From: Dokdonella sp.
Lineage (GTDB): Bacteria; Pseudomonadota; Gammaproteobacteria; Xanthomonadales; Rhodanobacteraceae
DNA length: 64,000 nt
NCBI GenBank assembly: GCA_023228465.1
Contig: JALOBC010000010.1
Span: 37,424 to 101,423, forward strand
Direction: 5' to 3'
Shown here: piece by piece, positions 27,248 through 36,403 of the stretch
Numbering within the stretch: position 1 is the first letter of the stretch
How the letters are laid out: each line of letters opens with the position of its first letter
Program-made: the position numbers and the translations under genes
Notes under the pieces: model-generated
Told to the model about the DNA's origin: nothing
Database searches by the model: none
Seen by the model: the letters and a program-made list of their open reading frames with translations, nothing else

Positions 27248-29425
27248 CTATTTCACGGGTGCGCCCGCTCGTGCGCCGGCGTCGGCATCCAGCAGGAAAA
27301 GGTCGCTGCCGCCGCTGCCGGCGGACAGGATCATGCCTTCGGAAATGCCAAAGCGCATCTTGCGCGGGGCCAGGTTGGCGATGAAGACGACATTGCGGCC
27401 AACCAGCTTGCCCGGTTCGCCATAGGCGGCGCGAATGCCGGAGAAGATCTGTCGCGTGCCCAGTTCTCCGGCGTCCAGCTCGAAGCGCAGCAGCTTGTCC
27501 GAACCGGCGACGAACTCGCAGGCCGTGACCCTGCCCACCCGCAGGTCGAGCCTGGCGAAGTCGTCGATGGAAATGACCGGGGCCGGATCCGCGGGCTGCG
27601 CGGCGGGCGGGCTTGCGGCGCCCGGCGATTCCGCGGCCGGCGCGGCATTGCCTGGAACTGCGTCGCGGCTGGCCTGGGCCGGTTGCAGGGAGTCCTTCGA
27701 GGCTTCGATCATGGTCTGGATGGCCTTGGGGTCGATGCGCGTGGTGAGTGCAGTGAACACGGCGATGGCGTGCTCGAGCGCAGGTTCCTGGGCCGCCTCG
27801 AAGCGGCTCCAGTCCTCCTGCAGGAAGGCCCTGGCGCGGGCCGCGATGCCCGGTACGACCGGCTCCAGCCAGATCGACAGCAGGCGGAAATAGTTGAGCG
27901 CGAGCGTGCACACGGCGTGCAGCTCTTCGCGCCTGTCCGCATCACGCGCGATCACCCAGGGCGCCTTCTCCGCCACGTAGGCATTGGCCGCGTCGGCGAC
28001 CTCGATGATCTGGCGCATGGCGCCGGCATAGTCACAGGCCCGATACAGCGCCGCGCAGCCGGCGAGCTTGGTGGCGGCGCTCGCATACAGCGCGCGTTCG
28101 GCGTCCGGCAGGCGGGCGGCCAGCCGACCGTCGAAGAACTTGTGCACGAACCCGGCCGAACGGCTGGCGAGATTCACCCATTTGCCGACCAGGTGCGAGT
28201 TGACGCGTTCCTCGAAGGCCTTGAGGTCCAGATCCAGATCGACCGGTGCGGCGGTCAGCATGGTGGCGAAGTAGTAGCGCAGCCAGTCCGGATCGAGCCC
28301 GGCGTCCAGGTAGGTGCGTGCCAGCACGAAGGTGCCGCGCGACTTGGACATCTTTTCGCCGTTGACCGTCAGGTAGCCATTCACATGCAGGGCGTCCGGC
28401 GTGCGCATGCCGGCGCCGGCCAGCATCGCCGGCCAGAACAGGCCGTGGAAGTTCACGATGTCCTTGCCGAGAAAGTGGTGCATTTCACTCGCGTGGGCGT
28501 TTCCGTCTTGCGATGCCGAACCCGGTCGCGCCGGCTGTTCCATGAAGCGCATGAAGGAATCGCCATCCAGGCCGGCGGCCGCCCCGGCGGGGCTGGCGCA
28601 GTAGCGCTTGAAGCTCGCCAGGTAGCCGATCGGCGCGTCCAGCCACACGTAGAAGAACTTGCCGGGTGCGTCGGGAATGGGAAAGCCGAAGTAGGGCGCA
28701 TCGCGCGAGATGTCCCAGTCGCGCAGCCCGTCTTCGGCGTCCAGCCACTCGCGCAGCTTGGCGGCCACCGATGCATGCATGACCGGCCTGCCGCCGGTCA
28801 GCTTGCCGGCCAGCCAGTCGCGCAGCAGGTCGGCGAAATCGCCCACCTGGAAAAAGTAGTGTTCCGAATCGCGCAGTTCCGGCGCCGCGCCCGACAGCAC
28901 CGAACGCGCGTCGATCAGGTCGGTCGGCGCGTAGGTGGCGCCGCAGTTCTCGCAGTTGTCGCCGTACTGGTCGGGCGTGCCGCATTTGGGGCAGGTGCCC
29001 TTGACGTAGCGATCCGGCAGGAACATGTCCCGCGCCGGGTCGTACAGTTGACGAATCGAACGGCGCGCGATGTGGCCGCCGTCACGCAGACGCGTGTAGA
29101 TGAGCTCGGCGAGCTCGCGGTTCTCCACCGAATGCGTGGTGTGGTAGCAGTCGTGGACGATGTTGAAGTCGAGGAAATCGCGCTCGTGTCCGATCTGGAT
29201 GTCGGCAATGAAGGCTTCGGGTGTGGTGCCGGCCTTCTCCGCGGCAAGCATGATCGGCGTGCCGTGGGCATCGTCGGCGGCGACGAAATGCACCCGGTTG
29301 CCCGCCATGCGCTGCGCGCGCACCCATACATCGGTCTGGATGTAGCCCAGCAGATGGCCGAAATGCAGCGGGCCATTGGCATAAGGCAGGGCGTGGGTGA
29401 CGAGGATTTCCTTCGGTGTGCTCAT
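27248..29425 (-). CDS. metG: Methionyl-tRNA synthetase
   Basis: A 725-residue class I aminoacyl-tRNA synthetase. The HIGH signature is HFGH ([13 protein letters not shown]) and the KMSKS loop is [10 protein letters not shown]. The zinc-binding knuckle [17 protein letters not shown] is present. The C-terminal dimerisation/tRNA-binding domain (about residues 620-725, [17 protein letters not shown]) is joined by an Ala/Pro linker. Near residue 310 there is an extra segment of roughly 15 residues ([15 protein letters not shown]) before the conserved [18 protein letters not shown] palindrome lies over its predicted transcription start. Confidence 0.96.
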   Translation of the reverse strand: MSTPKEILVTHALPYANGPLHFGHLLGYIQTDVWVRAQRMAGNRVHFVAADDAHGTPIMLAAEKAGTTPEAFIADIQIGHERDFLDFNIVHDCYHTTHSVENRELAELIYTRLRDGGHIARRSIRQLYDPARDMFLPDRYVKGTCPKCGTPDQYGDNCENCGATYAPTDLIDARSVLSGAAPELRDSEHYFFQVGDFADLLRDWLAGKLTGGRPVMHASVAAKLREWLDAEDGLRDWDISRDAPYFGFPIPDAPGKFFYVWLDAPIGYLASFKRYCASPAGAAAGLDGDSFMRFMEQPARPGSASQDGNAHASEMHHFLGKDIVNFHGLFWPAMLAGAGMRTPDALHVNGYLTVNGEKMSKSRGTFVLARTYLDAGLDPDWLRYYFATMLTAAPVDLDLDLKAFEERVNSHLVGKWVNLASRSAGFVHKFFDGRLAARLPDAERALYASAATKLAGCAALYRACDYAGAMRQIIEVADAANAYVAEKAPWVIARDADRREELHAVCTLALNYFRLLSIWLEPVVPGIAARARAFLQEDWSRFEAAQEPALEHAIAVFTALTTRIDPKAIQTMIEASKDSLQPAQASRDAVPGNAAPAAESPGAASPPAAQPADPAPVISIDDFARLDLRVGRVTACEFVAGSDKLLRFELDAGELGTRQIFSGIRAAYGEPGKLVGRNVVFIANLAPRKMRFGISEGMILSAGSGGSDLFLLDADAGARAGAPVK

Positions 29426-29439
29426 TCCGCTCGGCGTCG

Positions 29440-29461
29440 TTGCGGCAAAGCCGCAATTATC
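29440..29461 (-). promoter_or_regulatory. metG -10 box with overlapping palindrome
   Basis: On the minus strand GATAAT (29461-29456) is a good -10. It runs into a perfect inverted repeat, TTGCGGC-TTT-GCCGCAA (29440-29456), centred about on the predicted +1. It could be an operator or the first hairpin of the leader. No -35 was convincing. Confidence 0.4.
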
Positions 29462-29608
29462 GCACGCGCCGGGTTGGCAGCGTGGCGGCTGCCGGGCGCC
29501 TCGCGTGGCTCGGGGCGACAGCGCGGGCGGGTGATCCTGCCTGAGCGCAGGACCCCGCCGGAGAAGTCGCCCCGACCTGGATGAGCGGCGGAAAGGCGCT
29601 GCGCGATG

Positions 29609-30058
29609 CTATTCCTTGCGCACCCACACCTGCGTGCGGCCGAGCAGTGAAAAGCCCATGAAGCCGCGCACTTCCAGCTTCTGGCCGTCATCGATGACGT
29701 GCAGCTTGCAGCCGTAGATCTTGCCGGTCTTGGGATCGAGGATCTTGCCGCCCTGCCACGTATCGCCGTCCTGCTTCATGCCCCAGATGATGCGCATGCC
29801 GGTGACCGGCTGATCCTTGAGATCGCCCTTGCACTTGGTGCACAGCGGATTGGGGCCCTGGTCGGACTCCAGCACTTCCAGCACCGTGCCGGTGAGCTCG
29901 CCGTTCGATTCGCTGATCTGGACGACGGACTTGGCCTTGCCGGTGGCATCGTCGATCGTGGTCCAGGTGCCGACCGGGCTGAGATCCGCGGCCGCCACCG
30001 GGATGGCGGCAAACACGAAGGCAAGCGCAAGCAGGGCAGTGCAACGTGGCAACAGCAT
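29609..30058 (-). CDS. Exported DUF2147 protein
   Basis: A 149-residue protein with a signal peptide (MLLPRC, hydrophobic core, AAA exit) and one DUF2147 domain: VGTWTTIDDATGKAKSVVQI, a C-x2-C pair (LCTKCKG), GKILDPKTGKIYGCKLHV and the end RGFMGFSLLGRTQVWVRKE. The domain is a small beta-barrel of unknown role in periplasmic proteins. The start at 30058 follows GAGGAG. It lies between metG and mrp, which are direct divergent neighbours in E. coli. Confidence 0.85.
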   Translation of the reverse strand: MLLPRCTALLALAFVFAAIPVAAADLSPVGTWTTIDDATGKAKSVVQISESNGELTGTVLEVLESDQGPNPLCTKCKGDLKDQPVTGMRIIWGMKQDGDTWQGGKILDPKTGKIYGCKLHVIDDGQKLEVRGFMGFSLLGRTQVWVRKE

Positions 30059-30185
30059 GGTGCGTACTCCTCGCCGAGGGATGGTCCGGGCACGTTGCCG
30101 GGCCTGCGCGCGCGCGTCAAGCCGCGCTGCAGCGTGAATGCTGCTGGCATAATGGCGGTTTGTCCCGCTGCACGTTGCCCAGTCC

Positions 30186-31277
30186 ATGTCCGAATCCGCC
30201 CAGGAACACGTCAACCGCTTGCTGAGCACCCTCATCGATCCGCATACCGGCAAGGATCTCGTTGCCGGCGGAGCGGTGCGTGGGGTCGGCGTCTCCGGTG
30301 CGGATGTCTCGGTGGATCTGCAGCTGGGCTACCCGGCGCGATCCACCCACGCGCAGCTGGCCGAGACCGTGAAGCGCACGCTGGAAGCCGATCCGGCCAT
30401 CGGCCACGCTGCAGTGAGCGTGGCCAGCCGCGTGTTCGCGCACGAAGTCCAGACCGGCCTGACGCCGTTGCCGGGCGTGAAGAACGTGATCGCCATCGCC
30501 TCGGGCAAGGGCGGGGTCGGCAAATCCACGGTGGCGGCGAACCTCGCCCTGGCGCTGCAGGCCGAGGGCGCCACGGTCGGCGTACTGGATGCCGACATCT
30601 ACGGCCCGAGCCAGGTGCGCATGCTCGGGCTCAGCGGCAAGCCGGACAGCCACGATGGCAAGCACATCGAGCCCAAGCTCGGCCACGGCCTGCAGGCCAT
30701 GTCGATCGGCCTGATGATCGAGGAAGACACCGCCATGATCTGGCGCGGGCCGATGGCCACCCAGGCGCTGCAGCAGATGCTTTCCAACACCACCTGGAAG
30801 GACCTGGATTATCTGGTCATCGACCTGCCGCCCGGCACCGGCGACATCCAGCTCACGCTCTGCCAGCGCATCCCCGTGTCCGGCGCGGTGATCGTCACCA
30901 CGCCGCAGGACATCGCCCTGCTCGATGCGCGCAAGGCGCTGAAGATGTTCGACAAGGTGAAGGTGCCGGTGCTCGGGATCATCGAGAACATGGCCACCCA
31001 CGTGTGCTCGCAATGCGGCCACGAAGAAGCCATCTTCGGCGCCGGCGGCGGCGCCAGCATGGCGGCGCAGTACGCCGTGCCCCTGCTCGGCAGCCTGCCG
31101 CTGGACATCCGCATCCGCGAACAGGCCGACGGTGGCACGCCCACGGTCGCCGCCATGCCCGATTCGGACATCGCCGCGCGCTATCGCGAGATCGCCCGCA
31201 ACGCGGCCGGCCGCCTGTCGCTGCGCGCGCGCAACAAGGCGCTGGCCATGCCCAAGATCGTGGTGAGCAACAGCTAG
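30186..31277 (+). CDS. mrp: Mrp/ApbC iron-sulfur cluster carrier ATPase
   Basis: A 363-residue P-loop NTPase that delivers Fe-S clusters to apoproteins. Residues about 5-85 are a MIP18/DUF59 domain. The deviant Walker A is GKGGVGKST (about residues 106-114). DADIYGPSQ, DLPPGTGDIQLT and the cluster-binding CSQCGH follow in the expected order. Length is normal. Divergent from the DUF2147 gene with about 130 bases between. Confidence 0.95.
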   Translation: MSESAQEHVNRLLSTLIDPHTGKDLVAGGAVRGVGVSGADVSVDLQLGYPARSTHAQLAETVKRTLEADPAIGHAAVSVASRVFAHEVQTGLTPLPGVKNVIAIASGKGGVGKSTVAANLALALQAEGATVGVLDADIYGPSQVRMLGLSGKPDSHDGKHIEPKLGHGLQAMSIGLMIEEDTAMIWRGPMATQALQQMLSNTTWKDLDYLVIDLPPGTGDIQLTLCQRIPVSGAVIVTTPQDIALLDARKALKMFDKVKVPVLGIIENMATHVCSQCGHEEAIFGAGGGASMAAQYAVPLLGSLPLDIRIREQADGGTPTVAAMPDSDIAARYREIARNAAGRLSLRARNKALAMPKIVVSNS

Positions 31278-31412
31278 GCCGGGGCAAGACCCTCGCCAGC
31301 GTGTCTGGCGCGGCGCGCGTCCCGCACCGGGCGCGCCCGTCGCAACAGCGCGCAATGCACCCCTGACCGGCGTTTCAACCCCCAGCCCCTGACCCTGCGA
31401 GCACTGCAAACC

Positions 31413-31979
31413 ATGAGCATCAAGAGCGACAAGTGGATTCGCCGCATGGCGGCCGAGCACGGCATGATCGAGCCCTTCGAGCCCGGCCAGGTGAAGCTGG
31501 ACGGCGAGCGGCGGCTGATCTCCTACGGCACTTCCAGCTACGGCTACGACGTGCGCTGCGCGGACGAGTTCAAGGTGTTCACCAACATCAACTCGACCAT
31601 CGTCGATCCGAAGAACTTCGATGCGCGCAGCTTCGTGGACGTACGTGCGGACGTGTGCATCATCCCGCCCAATTCCTTCGCCCTGGCGCGCACGGTGGAA
31701 TACTTCCGCATCCCGCGGCGCGTGCTCACCATTTGCCTGGGCAAGAGCACCTACGCGCGCTGCGGCATCATCGTCAACGTGACGCCGCTGGAGCCGGAGT
31801 GGGAGGGTCACGTGACGCTGGAGTTTTCCAACACCACGCCGCTGCCGGCGCGCATCTACGCCAACGAGGGCGTGGCGCAGATGCTGTTCCTGGAGTCCGA
31901 TGAAGACTGCGAAATCAGCTACAAGGATCGCCGCGGCAAGTACATGGGGCAGACCGGCGTCACCTTGCCGCACGCCTGA
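31413..31979 (+). CDS. dcd: dCTP deaminase
   Basis: A 188-residue trimeric enzyme making dUTP from dCTP for thymidylate synthesis. [19 protein letters not shown] at the start, GKSTYARCG, the catalytic Glu region [21 protein letters not shown] and the C-terminal [13 protein letters not shown] are typical. No separate dUTPase is visible nearby. It lies downstream of mrp with a 135-base gap. Confidence 0.97.
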   Translation: MSIKSDKWIRRMAAEHGMIEPFEPGQVKLDGERRLISYGTSSYGYDVRCADEFKVFTNINSTIVDPKNFDARSFVDVRADVCIIPPNSFALARTVEYFRIPRRVLTICLGKSTYARCGIIVNVTPLEPEWEGHVTLEFSNTTPLPARIYANEGVAQMLFLESDEDCEISYKDRRGKYMGQTGVTLPHA

Positions 31980-32051
31980 ACCGGGGCATGTCGCCGGACG
32001 CAACGGGTGGTAAGCTCGCCCATTCCCAGGTTTCAGGTCGTGGAGCGCAAC

Positions 32052-32444
32052 ATGCGGAGATTCAGGTTCGGACCCTCGTGGCGGCTGGTGGCAGGTGCAT
32101 TGCTACTGCTCCTGCTTGCTGCGTGTGGCGGTGGCGGCGCAGTCAAGCCGGATGCGACCCAGGCTGCCAACATCCCGACCAGCTTCGACGTGACCCTGCT
32201 GGCCGACAAGGATGGCCAGTTCGATTTCGATGGCGCGCCACTCACCACGGAGGACCTCAAGAGCGCGTTCCGCTACCGCCTGGAGGAGAAGCTGCCGATG
32301 TCCACCGTGCTCCTCAGGCGCGGCGAAAAGCAGAAGGTGCGCAAGCAGCACCTTTCGGCACTGGCGCGGATTGCGATGGAAATGAACTTCAAGGCCTACG
32401 TGCTCGAGAGCAACGGCCAGATTGCGGAGCTGCAGGCGCGTTGA
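32052..32444 (+). CDS. Lipoprotein with an ExbD/TolR-like domain
   Basis: A 130-residue predicted lipoprotein. The start at 32052 follows GGAG; the signal peptide ends in LLAACGGGG (lipobox Cys). The mature part reads FDFDGAPLTTEDLKSAFRYRLEEK, then STVLLRRGEK and ALARIAMEMNFKAYVLE, an alternating beta-alpha pattern like the periplasmic domain of ExbD/TolR, but without their membrane helix and catalytic Asp. The next gene carries a similar domain. Function unknown. Confidence 0.6.
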   Translation: MRRFRFGPSWRLVAGALLLLLLAACGGGGAVKPDATQAANIPTSFDVTLLADKDGQFDFDGAPLTTEDLKSAFRYRLEEKLPMSTVLLRRGEKQKVRKQHLSALARIAMEMNFKAYVLESNGQIAELQAR

Positions 32445-32493
32445 CCGGCCTGGCGCTTCCCCCAGACAATGCCCTTCAGGGGCGGAGAACAAC

Positions 32494-32847
32494 ATGAATT
32501 TCAGGAACCTGCTGCGCGTTGCGCTGCTCGCTATCGGATTGGCAGTGCTGGCGGCGCCGGCGCTGGCTGCGGACGTCAAGGACGGCAATGCCATCGTCGA
32601 TCCGCAGCGCAACGACCGCTTTGCCATCGACGGCTTCGTTATGGGCAAGGCGGAGCTCTATGGTTACATGGGTGACCTGCGCGACACGGAGAAACTCACC
32701 GGCATCGTGCTGAAGAGCGGGGGTACGGACGCCCAGCGCCAGGTGATCATTTCCATCGCCGGGGCGCTTGGCCTGAAGGCCTTCGAGCGCGACGGCAACC
32801 AGTTGCAGCCCCTGGGTGATGCCGCCGAGGCGCCGCCGACGAGGTAA
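32494..32847 (+). CDS. Small exported protein related to its upstream neighbour
   Basis: A 117-residue protein with a clear signal peptide (MNFRNLLRVALLAIG to APALAADV). GGCGGAGAAC precedes the ATG. The mature part (FAIDGFVMGKAELYGYMGDL, TGIVLKSGG, ISIAGALGLKAFERDGNQLQPL) follows the same order of motifs as the preceding lipoprotein, suggesting a tandem duplication of an ExbD-like domain. It lies 49 bases after that gene, probably in one transcript. I do not know a function. Confidence 0.6.
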   Translation: MNFRNLLRVALLAIGLAVLAAPALAADVKDGNAIVDPQRNDRFAIDGFVMGKAELYGYMGDLRDTEKLTGIVLKSGGTDAQRQVIISIAGALGLKAFERDGNQLQPLGDAAEAPPTR

Positions 32848-33045
32848 ACCGTCACGGTGCCCGCCCGGTCGGCGCTGGTGGGAACCGACGCACCTGCCGG
32901 CGTGGATCGATGTCGTGTGCCCGCCGTGGTGCGCCGATCCGGCGTGCGCCTTTGACATCCTGTGCGGCGTGGCATGTCCATGCCCGCGCGCCGCCAGGTT
33001 CGAACCGGCATGCACCCGCGCATGCCGCCGTGGTGTCCTTCCAGC

Positions 33046-33720
33046 ATGCGTTCTTCCAGATTCCCTGCATTCCTCGCTGGCCTCTTCCTGACCCTGCAGT
33101 TGGCGACGGCCAATCCGCTGTCGGCCATCGGCGAAACCTTTGCGGACTGGAAGAACCGCCTGTTCGGCCGCGACAAGGTGGCCGTCGTGGAGGCTCCGGC
33201 AAGGGGTCCGGTCGTGCTCCAGCCGGGCCAGCCGCAGCGCCTGCGCATCGGCGCCCAGGCGCCCAGCCGCGAGTTCGCCAGGGGGAGCAGCCGCTACCGC
33301 ATGGTGGAGTTGCCAACGCCGCTTGCGCATGCGGCCGTGCGCGTGCAGGTCATCACCACGCCCAACCCGGACGGGCGTGGCAATGCGGCCTTCAAGCCCC
33401 TGCTCTACGTCATGGACGCGGACGGCAAGCTGCGCGATCCGCTCGAGGTCAAGCCGCTGCACATCGATATCCGCCCGTTCCGGCGCACTCGCCTGCTGGG
33501 CTGCGTGACCGTGGATGACGTCAGCCGCTTCGCGGTGTCAACCACGCCGGCGGTGCTGGGCAAGTCCTATGAATCCGAGTCCCGCGAGGCGGTCAAGGCG
33601 CCGACCCGCGGCGGCTACTACTACGCGACGGACCCGATCAAGGTGCGTCTGCCGTGGATCGACACCGGGGTCCTGATCCTCAAGGTGACCGCCGAGGAAA
33701 AGTCCGGCGCCGGCTGCTGA
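33046..33720 (+). CDS. MalM-like periplasmic protein
   Basis: A 224-residue exported protein. The start at 33046 (MRSSRFPAFLAGLFLTLQLA) is chosen because a signal peptide follows; earlier in-frame ATGs exist. The mature part is beta-rich with QPQRLRIGAQAPSREFARGSSRYRMVEL and a late region resembling the MalM family of maltose-operon periplasmic proteins (FKPLLYVMDADGKL, DPIKVRLPWIDTGVLILKV). No maltose genes are nearby. It follows the two ExbD-like genes after about 200 bases. The family call is moderate. Confidence 0.55.
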   Translation: MRSSRFPAFLAGLFLTLQLATANPLSAIGETFADWKNRLFGRDKVAVVEAPARGPVVLQPGQPQRLRIGAQAPSREFARGSSRYRMVELPTPLAHAAVRVQVITTPNPDGRGNAAFKPLLYVMDADGKLRDPLEVKPLHIDIRPFRRTRLLGCVTVDDVSRFAVSTTPAVLGKSYESESREAVKAPTRGGYYYATDPIKVRLPWIDTGVLILKVTAEEKSGAGC

Positions 33721-33726
33721 GGCGCT

Positions 33727-34383
33727 TCAGTGGGTGGTCCCGCCCGGTACCGCGAGGTCGGTCCGGGTGTCCAGGGCACATTCGAGTGCCGCACGCACAC
33801 CCGCGACCATCGTTGTCAGGGCCATGCTCGGCTCCCCGGCGTGTCCGACCGCCTGCTCCGGCAGCCATGGCACGTGCACGAAGCCGGTGCGCAGCGCCGG
33901 CTGGCGGGTGGCGGCCAGGTGGGCGAGCGCATAGAAGACCTGGTTGCATACGAAGCTGCCGGCGCTCATTGAAAGCGACGCCGGAATGCCGAGCGCGCCG
34001 GCGCGGGCCACCATCGCCTTGACCGGCAGCGTGGTGAGGTAGGCGGCCGGCGCATGATCGACCACCGCCACGTCGATGGGCTGCAGGCCTTCGTTGTCGG
34101 CGATGCGCGCATCGACCAGGTTCACCGCCACCCGTTCGAAGCCCAGGCAGGCGCGCCCGCCCGCCTGGCCGATGGCGAGTACCAGCGTGGGCTGGTGGCG
34201 CGCCAGCAGGTCTTCGAGCAGGGTCAGCGTCGTCGCGAACGCCACCGGCAGGATCGCGCCCGCCACGCGGTGCCCGGCAATCGTTTCGCCTTCCAGCGCG
34301 CGTACGATCTCCGCGGCGGGGTTGAGCGCTTCGCCACCGAACGGCTCGAAGCCGGTGAGGAGGATGGGAGAGGACCCGTGCAT
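33727..34383 (-). CDS. pcp: Pyrrolidone-carboxylate peptidase
   Basis: A 218-residue cysteine peptidase that removes N-terminal pyroglutamate from peptides. The start of the fold is ILLTGFEPFGGEALNPA. The catalytic Glu lies in LGFERVAVN, Cys in SAGSFVCNQVFY and His in RTGFVHVPWLP. It is the last gene of a 5-oxoproline utilisation operon, after a 281-base gap, and would supply free 5-oxoproline to PxpABC. Confidence 0.95.
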   Translation of the reverse strand: MHGSSPILLTGFEPFGGEALNPAAEIVRALEGETIAGHRVAGAILPVAFATTLTLLEDLLARHQPTLVLAIGQAGGRACLGFERVAVNLVDARIADNEGLQPIDVAVVDHAPAAYLTTLPVKAMVARAGALGIPASLSMSAGSFVCNQVFYALAHLAATRQPALRTGFVHVPWLPEQAVGHAGEPSMALTTMVAGVRAALECALDTRTDLAVPGGTTH

Positions 34384-34664
34384 CTGCTGCTGACGCCACC
34401 TGGCTGTTGATTCGATTCTGCCACGCGCCGCAGCGCTTGGCGCATGCCGGGTAGCCGCGTGAAACGGCTGCGCGCTGAACGATGCCGGTGCGGCCCCGTC
34501 GGGCCGCGCCCTCGGTGTGCAGGGCGACCCGCACGCGCAGCCGTGGCTCGCGCAACCGGCGCGCCTGGGTCAATGGTCACGCGAGGCTGCAGCGCGTGCG
34601 CGCCATGCGTTGGTCTATGGCACCGCTGCATGCCCGGGTTGCGGATGGCCAGCCCTCCGCGAGA

Positions 34665-35639
34665 TCACGGCTGGAAAACCAGTAGCCACATCAGGGCAAA
34701 GTTCACCAGCAGCAGGGCCACGGCGTTCGGCCATTGCGCGCGGATCACGCCGTACTGGTCGGGCAGTTCCAGCAGCACCGCCGGCACGATGTTGAAGTTG
34801 GCGGCCATGGGCGTGAGCAGCGTCCCGCAGTAGCCGGTCAGCATGCCGATCGCGCCGAGGATGGCGGGGTCGGCGCCGTGGCGCAGGACCAGCAGCGGCA
34901 GGCCGACGCCGGCCATCAGCACCGGGAAGGCGGCGAAGGCGTTGCCCATGATGACGGTGAACAGCACCATGCCGAGCGCGAAGGCCAGCAGGCAGGCGAA
35001 CTGGCTGTCGATGGGGATGATGGCATCGACCAGGCCGGCGATCACGTCGCCCACGCCGGTGGCGGCAAAGACGCTGCCGAGCGTTGCCAGCAGCATGGGC
35101 AGCAGGGCCGCCCAGCCCAACGCGTCGAGCAGGCGGCGCCCTTCGCCCAGGCCGGTGGCCAGCGGCGCGCGGGTCACGCGCAGCGCGGCGATGAAGGCCA
35201 GCACGCAAGCCAGGCCGAGCGCGGTGAGCGTGGCGTGGCGCGCCTCGATCAGCGGCGTCGCTGCCCAGCGCAGGTAGGGCGCGACCAGCACCAGTACCAG
35301 CGTGGCCAGCGGAATCGCCAGCGCCGGCCCGAACAGGCGGTTGCCCAGGCGGCTGGCCGCGGTGCGCCGAAGCGCCTCGGCAGCGGCGTCGTCGCTGTGA
35401 CTGCGCATGCCGCCGCGCGCCGCCATCACGCCCAGGCCGATCACGCCCACGCCCATCGCCTGGGCCGGCCAGCGCGTGCCATCGGCGAGTGCGGCGAGGA
35501 TCAGATCGCCAAACAGGAACGGGCAGGCCAGGATCGCCCAGAAGCCGGCCATGGCCCGCTGGCGCTCGCGCAGGTTGAGCCAGGCCGAATAGACCAGGAA
35601 GGCGCCGAGCACCCAGTAGATGTGCTCGATCTTCAGCAT
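34665..35639 (-). CDS. DUF979 membrane protein (predicted 5-oxoproline transporter part)
   Basis: A 324-residue protein with about nine predicted membrane helices, starting MLKIEHIYWVLGAFLVYSAW, typical of DUF979. LGMVLFTVIMGNAFAAFPVLMAGVG and GMLTGYCGTLLTPMAANFNIVPAVLLELPDQYGVI are conserved-looking intramembrane loops. Its start overlaps the end of the DUF969 gene by seven bases. In many bacteria the DUF969-DUF979-pcp order recurs beside pxpABC, which is why a transport role for pyroglutamate or its peptides is proposed; this is inferred from context. Confidence 0.85.
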   Translation of the reverse strand: MLKIEHIYWVLGAFLVYSAWLNLRERQRAMAGFWAILACPFLFGDLILAALADGTRWPAQAMGVGVIGLGVMAARGGMRSHSDDAAAEALRRTAASRLGNRLFGPALAIPLATLVLVLVAPYLRWAATPLIEARHATLTALGLACVLAFIAALRVTRAPLATGLGEGRRLLDALGWAALLPMLLATLGSVFAATGVGDVIAGLVDAIIPIDSQFACLLAFALGMVLFTVIMGNAFAAFPVLMAGVGLPLLVLRHGADPAILGAIGMLTGYCGTLLTPMAANFNIVPAVLLELPDQYGVIRAQWPNAVALLLVNFALMWLLVFQP

Positions 35640-36337
35640 GGCCTGTCCTCTTCCGGCGATGCCGGCGGGCGCGCCCGGCGCTGCATGCGGCGCTGGAAAT
35701 GCACCAGGCGGATGGCGTGGATGATGAAGGCGGCGATGGCGGTCGGCAGGGCCCATAGCGCGATCGCCAGCGGCTCCAGTTCGATGCCGTTCTGCGCGTA
35801 GAAGCCCTGGATCAGCAGCACCGCGCCGAGCGCAATGAAGACGTCCTCGCCGAAGAACAGGCCGATGTTGTCGGTGGCGGCCGCGAGGGCCGCCACGCGG
35901 TGGCGTTCGCCCTCATCCAGCGGGCCGATGCTGCGTTCGGCGGCGGCCTCGCTCATCGGCGCGACCAGCGGGCGCACGGTCTGCGCATGGCCGGCGACGT
36001 TGGTCAGGCCGAGCATGGACAGCACCTGGCGCAGGCCCAGGTAGCTGAGCAGGAAGCGCGTGAGGGTCAGGCCGCGAAAGCCGGCAATCCAGTCGCGCGC
36101 CCGCTCGCGCAGGCCGAAGCGCTCGAGCAGGCCGATCACGGGCAGGGTCATCACCATCAGCAGCAGGGCACGGTTGCTGACGAAGGAACTGCCGAGCACG
36201 GCCAGCAGGTCGCCGGGATGCATGCCGGCGCCGAAGCCGCTGGCGATGCCGGCCAGCACCACCACCAGCACCGGGTTCTTGCGCATCACGAAGCCGACGA
36301 CGACGACGCCGACGCCGAGCAGCGGCCAGTAGTTCAT
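35633..36337 (-). CDS. DUF969 membrane protein
   Basis: A 234-residue protein with about six membrane helices (MNYWPLLGVGVVVVGFVMRKNPVLVVVLAGI at the start, in part) and the conserved region GLTNVAGHAQTVRPLVAPMSEAAAE, TDNIGLFFGEDVFIALGAVLL. DUF969 pairs with DUF979, and the seven-base overlap indicates translation of both as a complex. The C-terminus is a basic cytoplasmic tail. It follows pxpA after 66 bases. Confidence 0.85.
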   Translation of the reverse strand: MNYWPLLGVGVVVVGFVMRKNPVLVVVLAGIASGFGAGMHPGDLLAVLGSSFVSNRALLLMVMTLPVIGLLERFGLRERARDWIAGFRGLTLTRFLLSYLGLRQVLSMLGLTNVAGHAQTVRPLVAPMSEAAAERSIGPLDEGERHRVAALAAATDNIGLFFGEDVFIALGAVLLIQGFYAQNGIELEPLAIALWALPTAIAAFIIHAIRLVHFQRRMQRRARPPASPEEDRPC

Positions 36338-36403
36338 GGGACGGGGATCTCGCGCGCAGTCGGGAATCGACCGCCGTCGGGGCACGTGCGCGCTGCGCGC
36401 GGC

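Noticed and set aside
27248-29425. A frameshift or fusion in metG because of the extra segment near residue 310
   Set aside because: The frame is continuous and conserved motifs follow immediately; it is a simple loop insertion.
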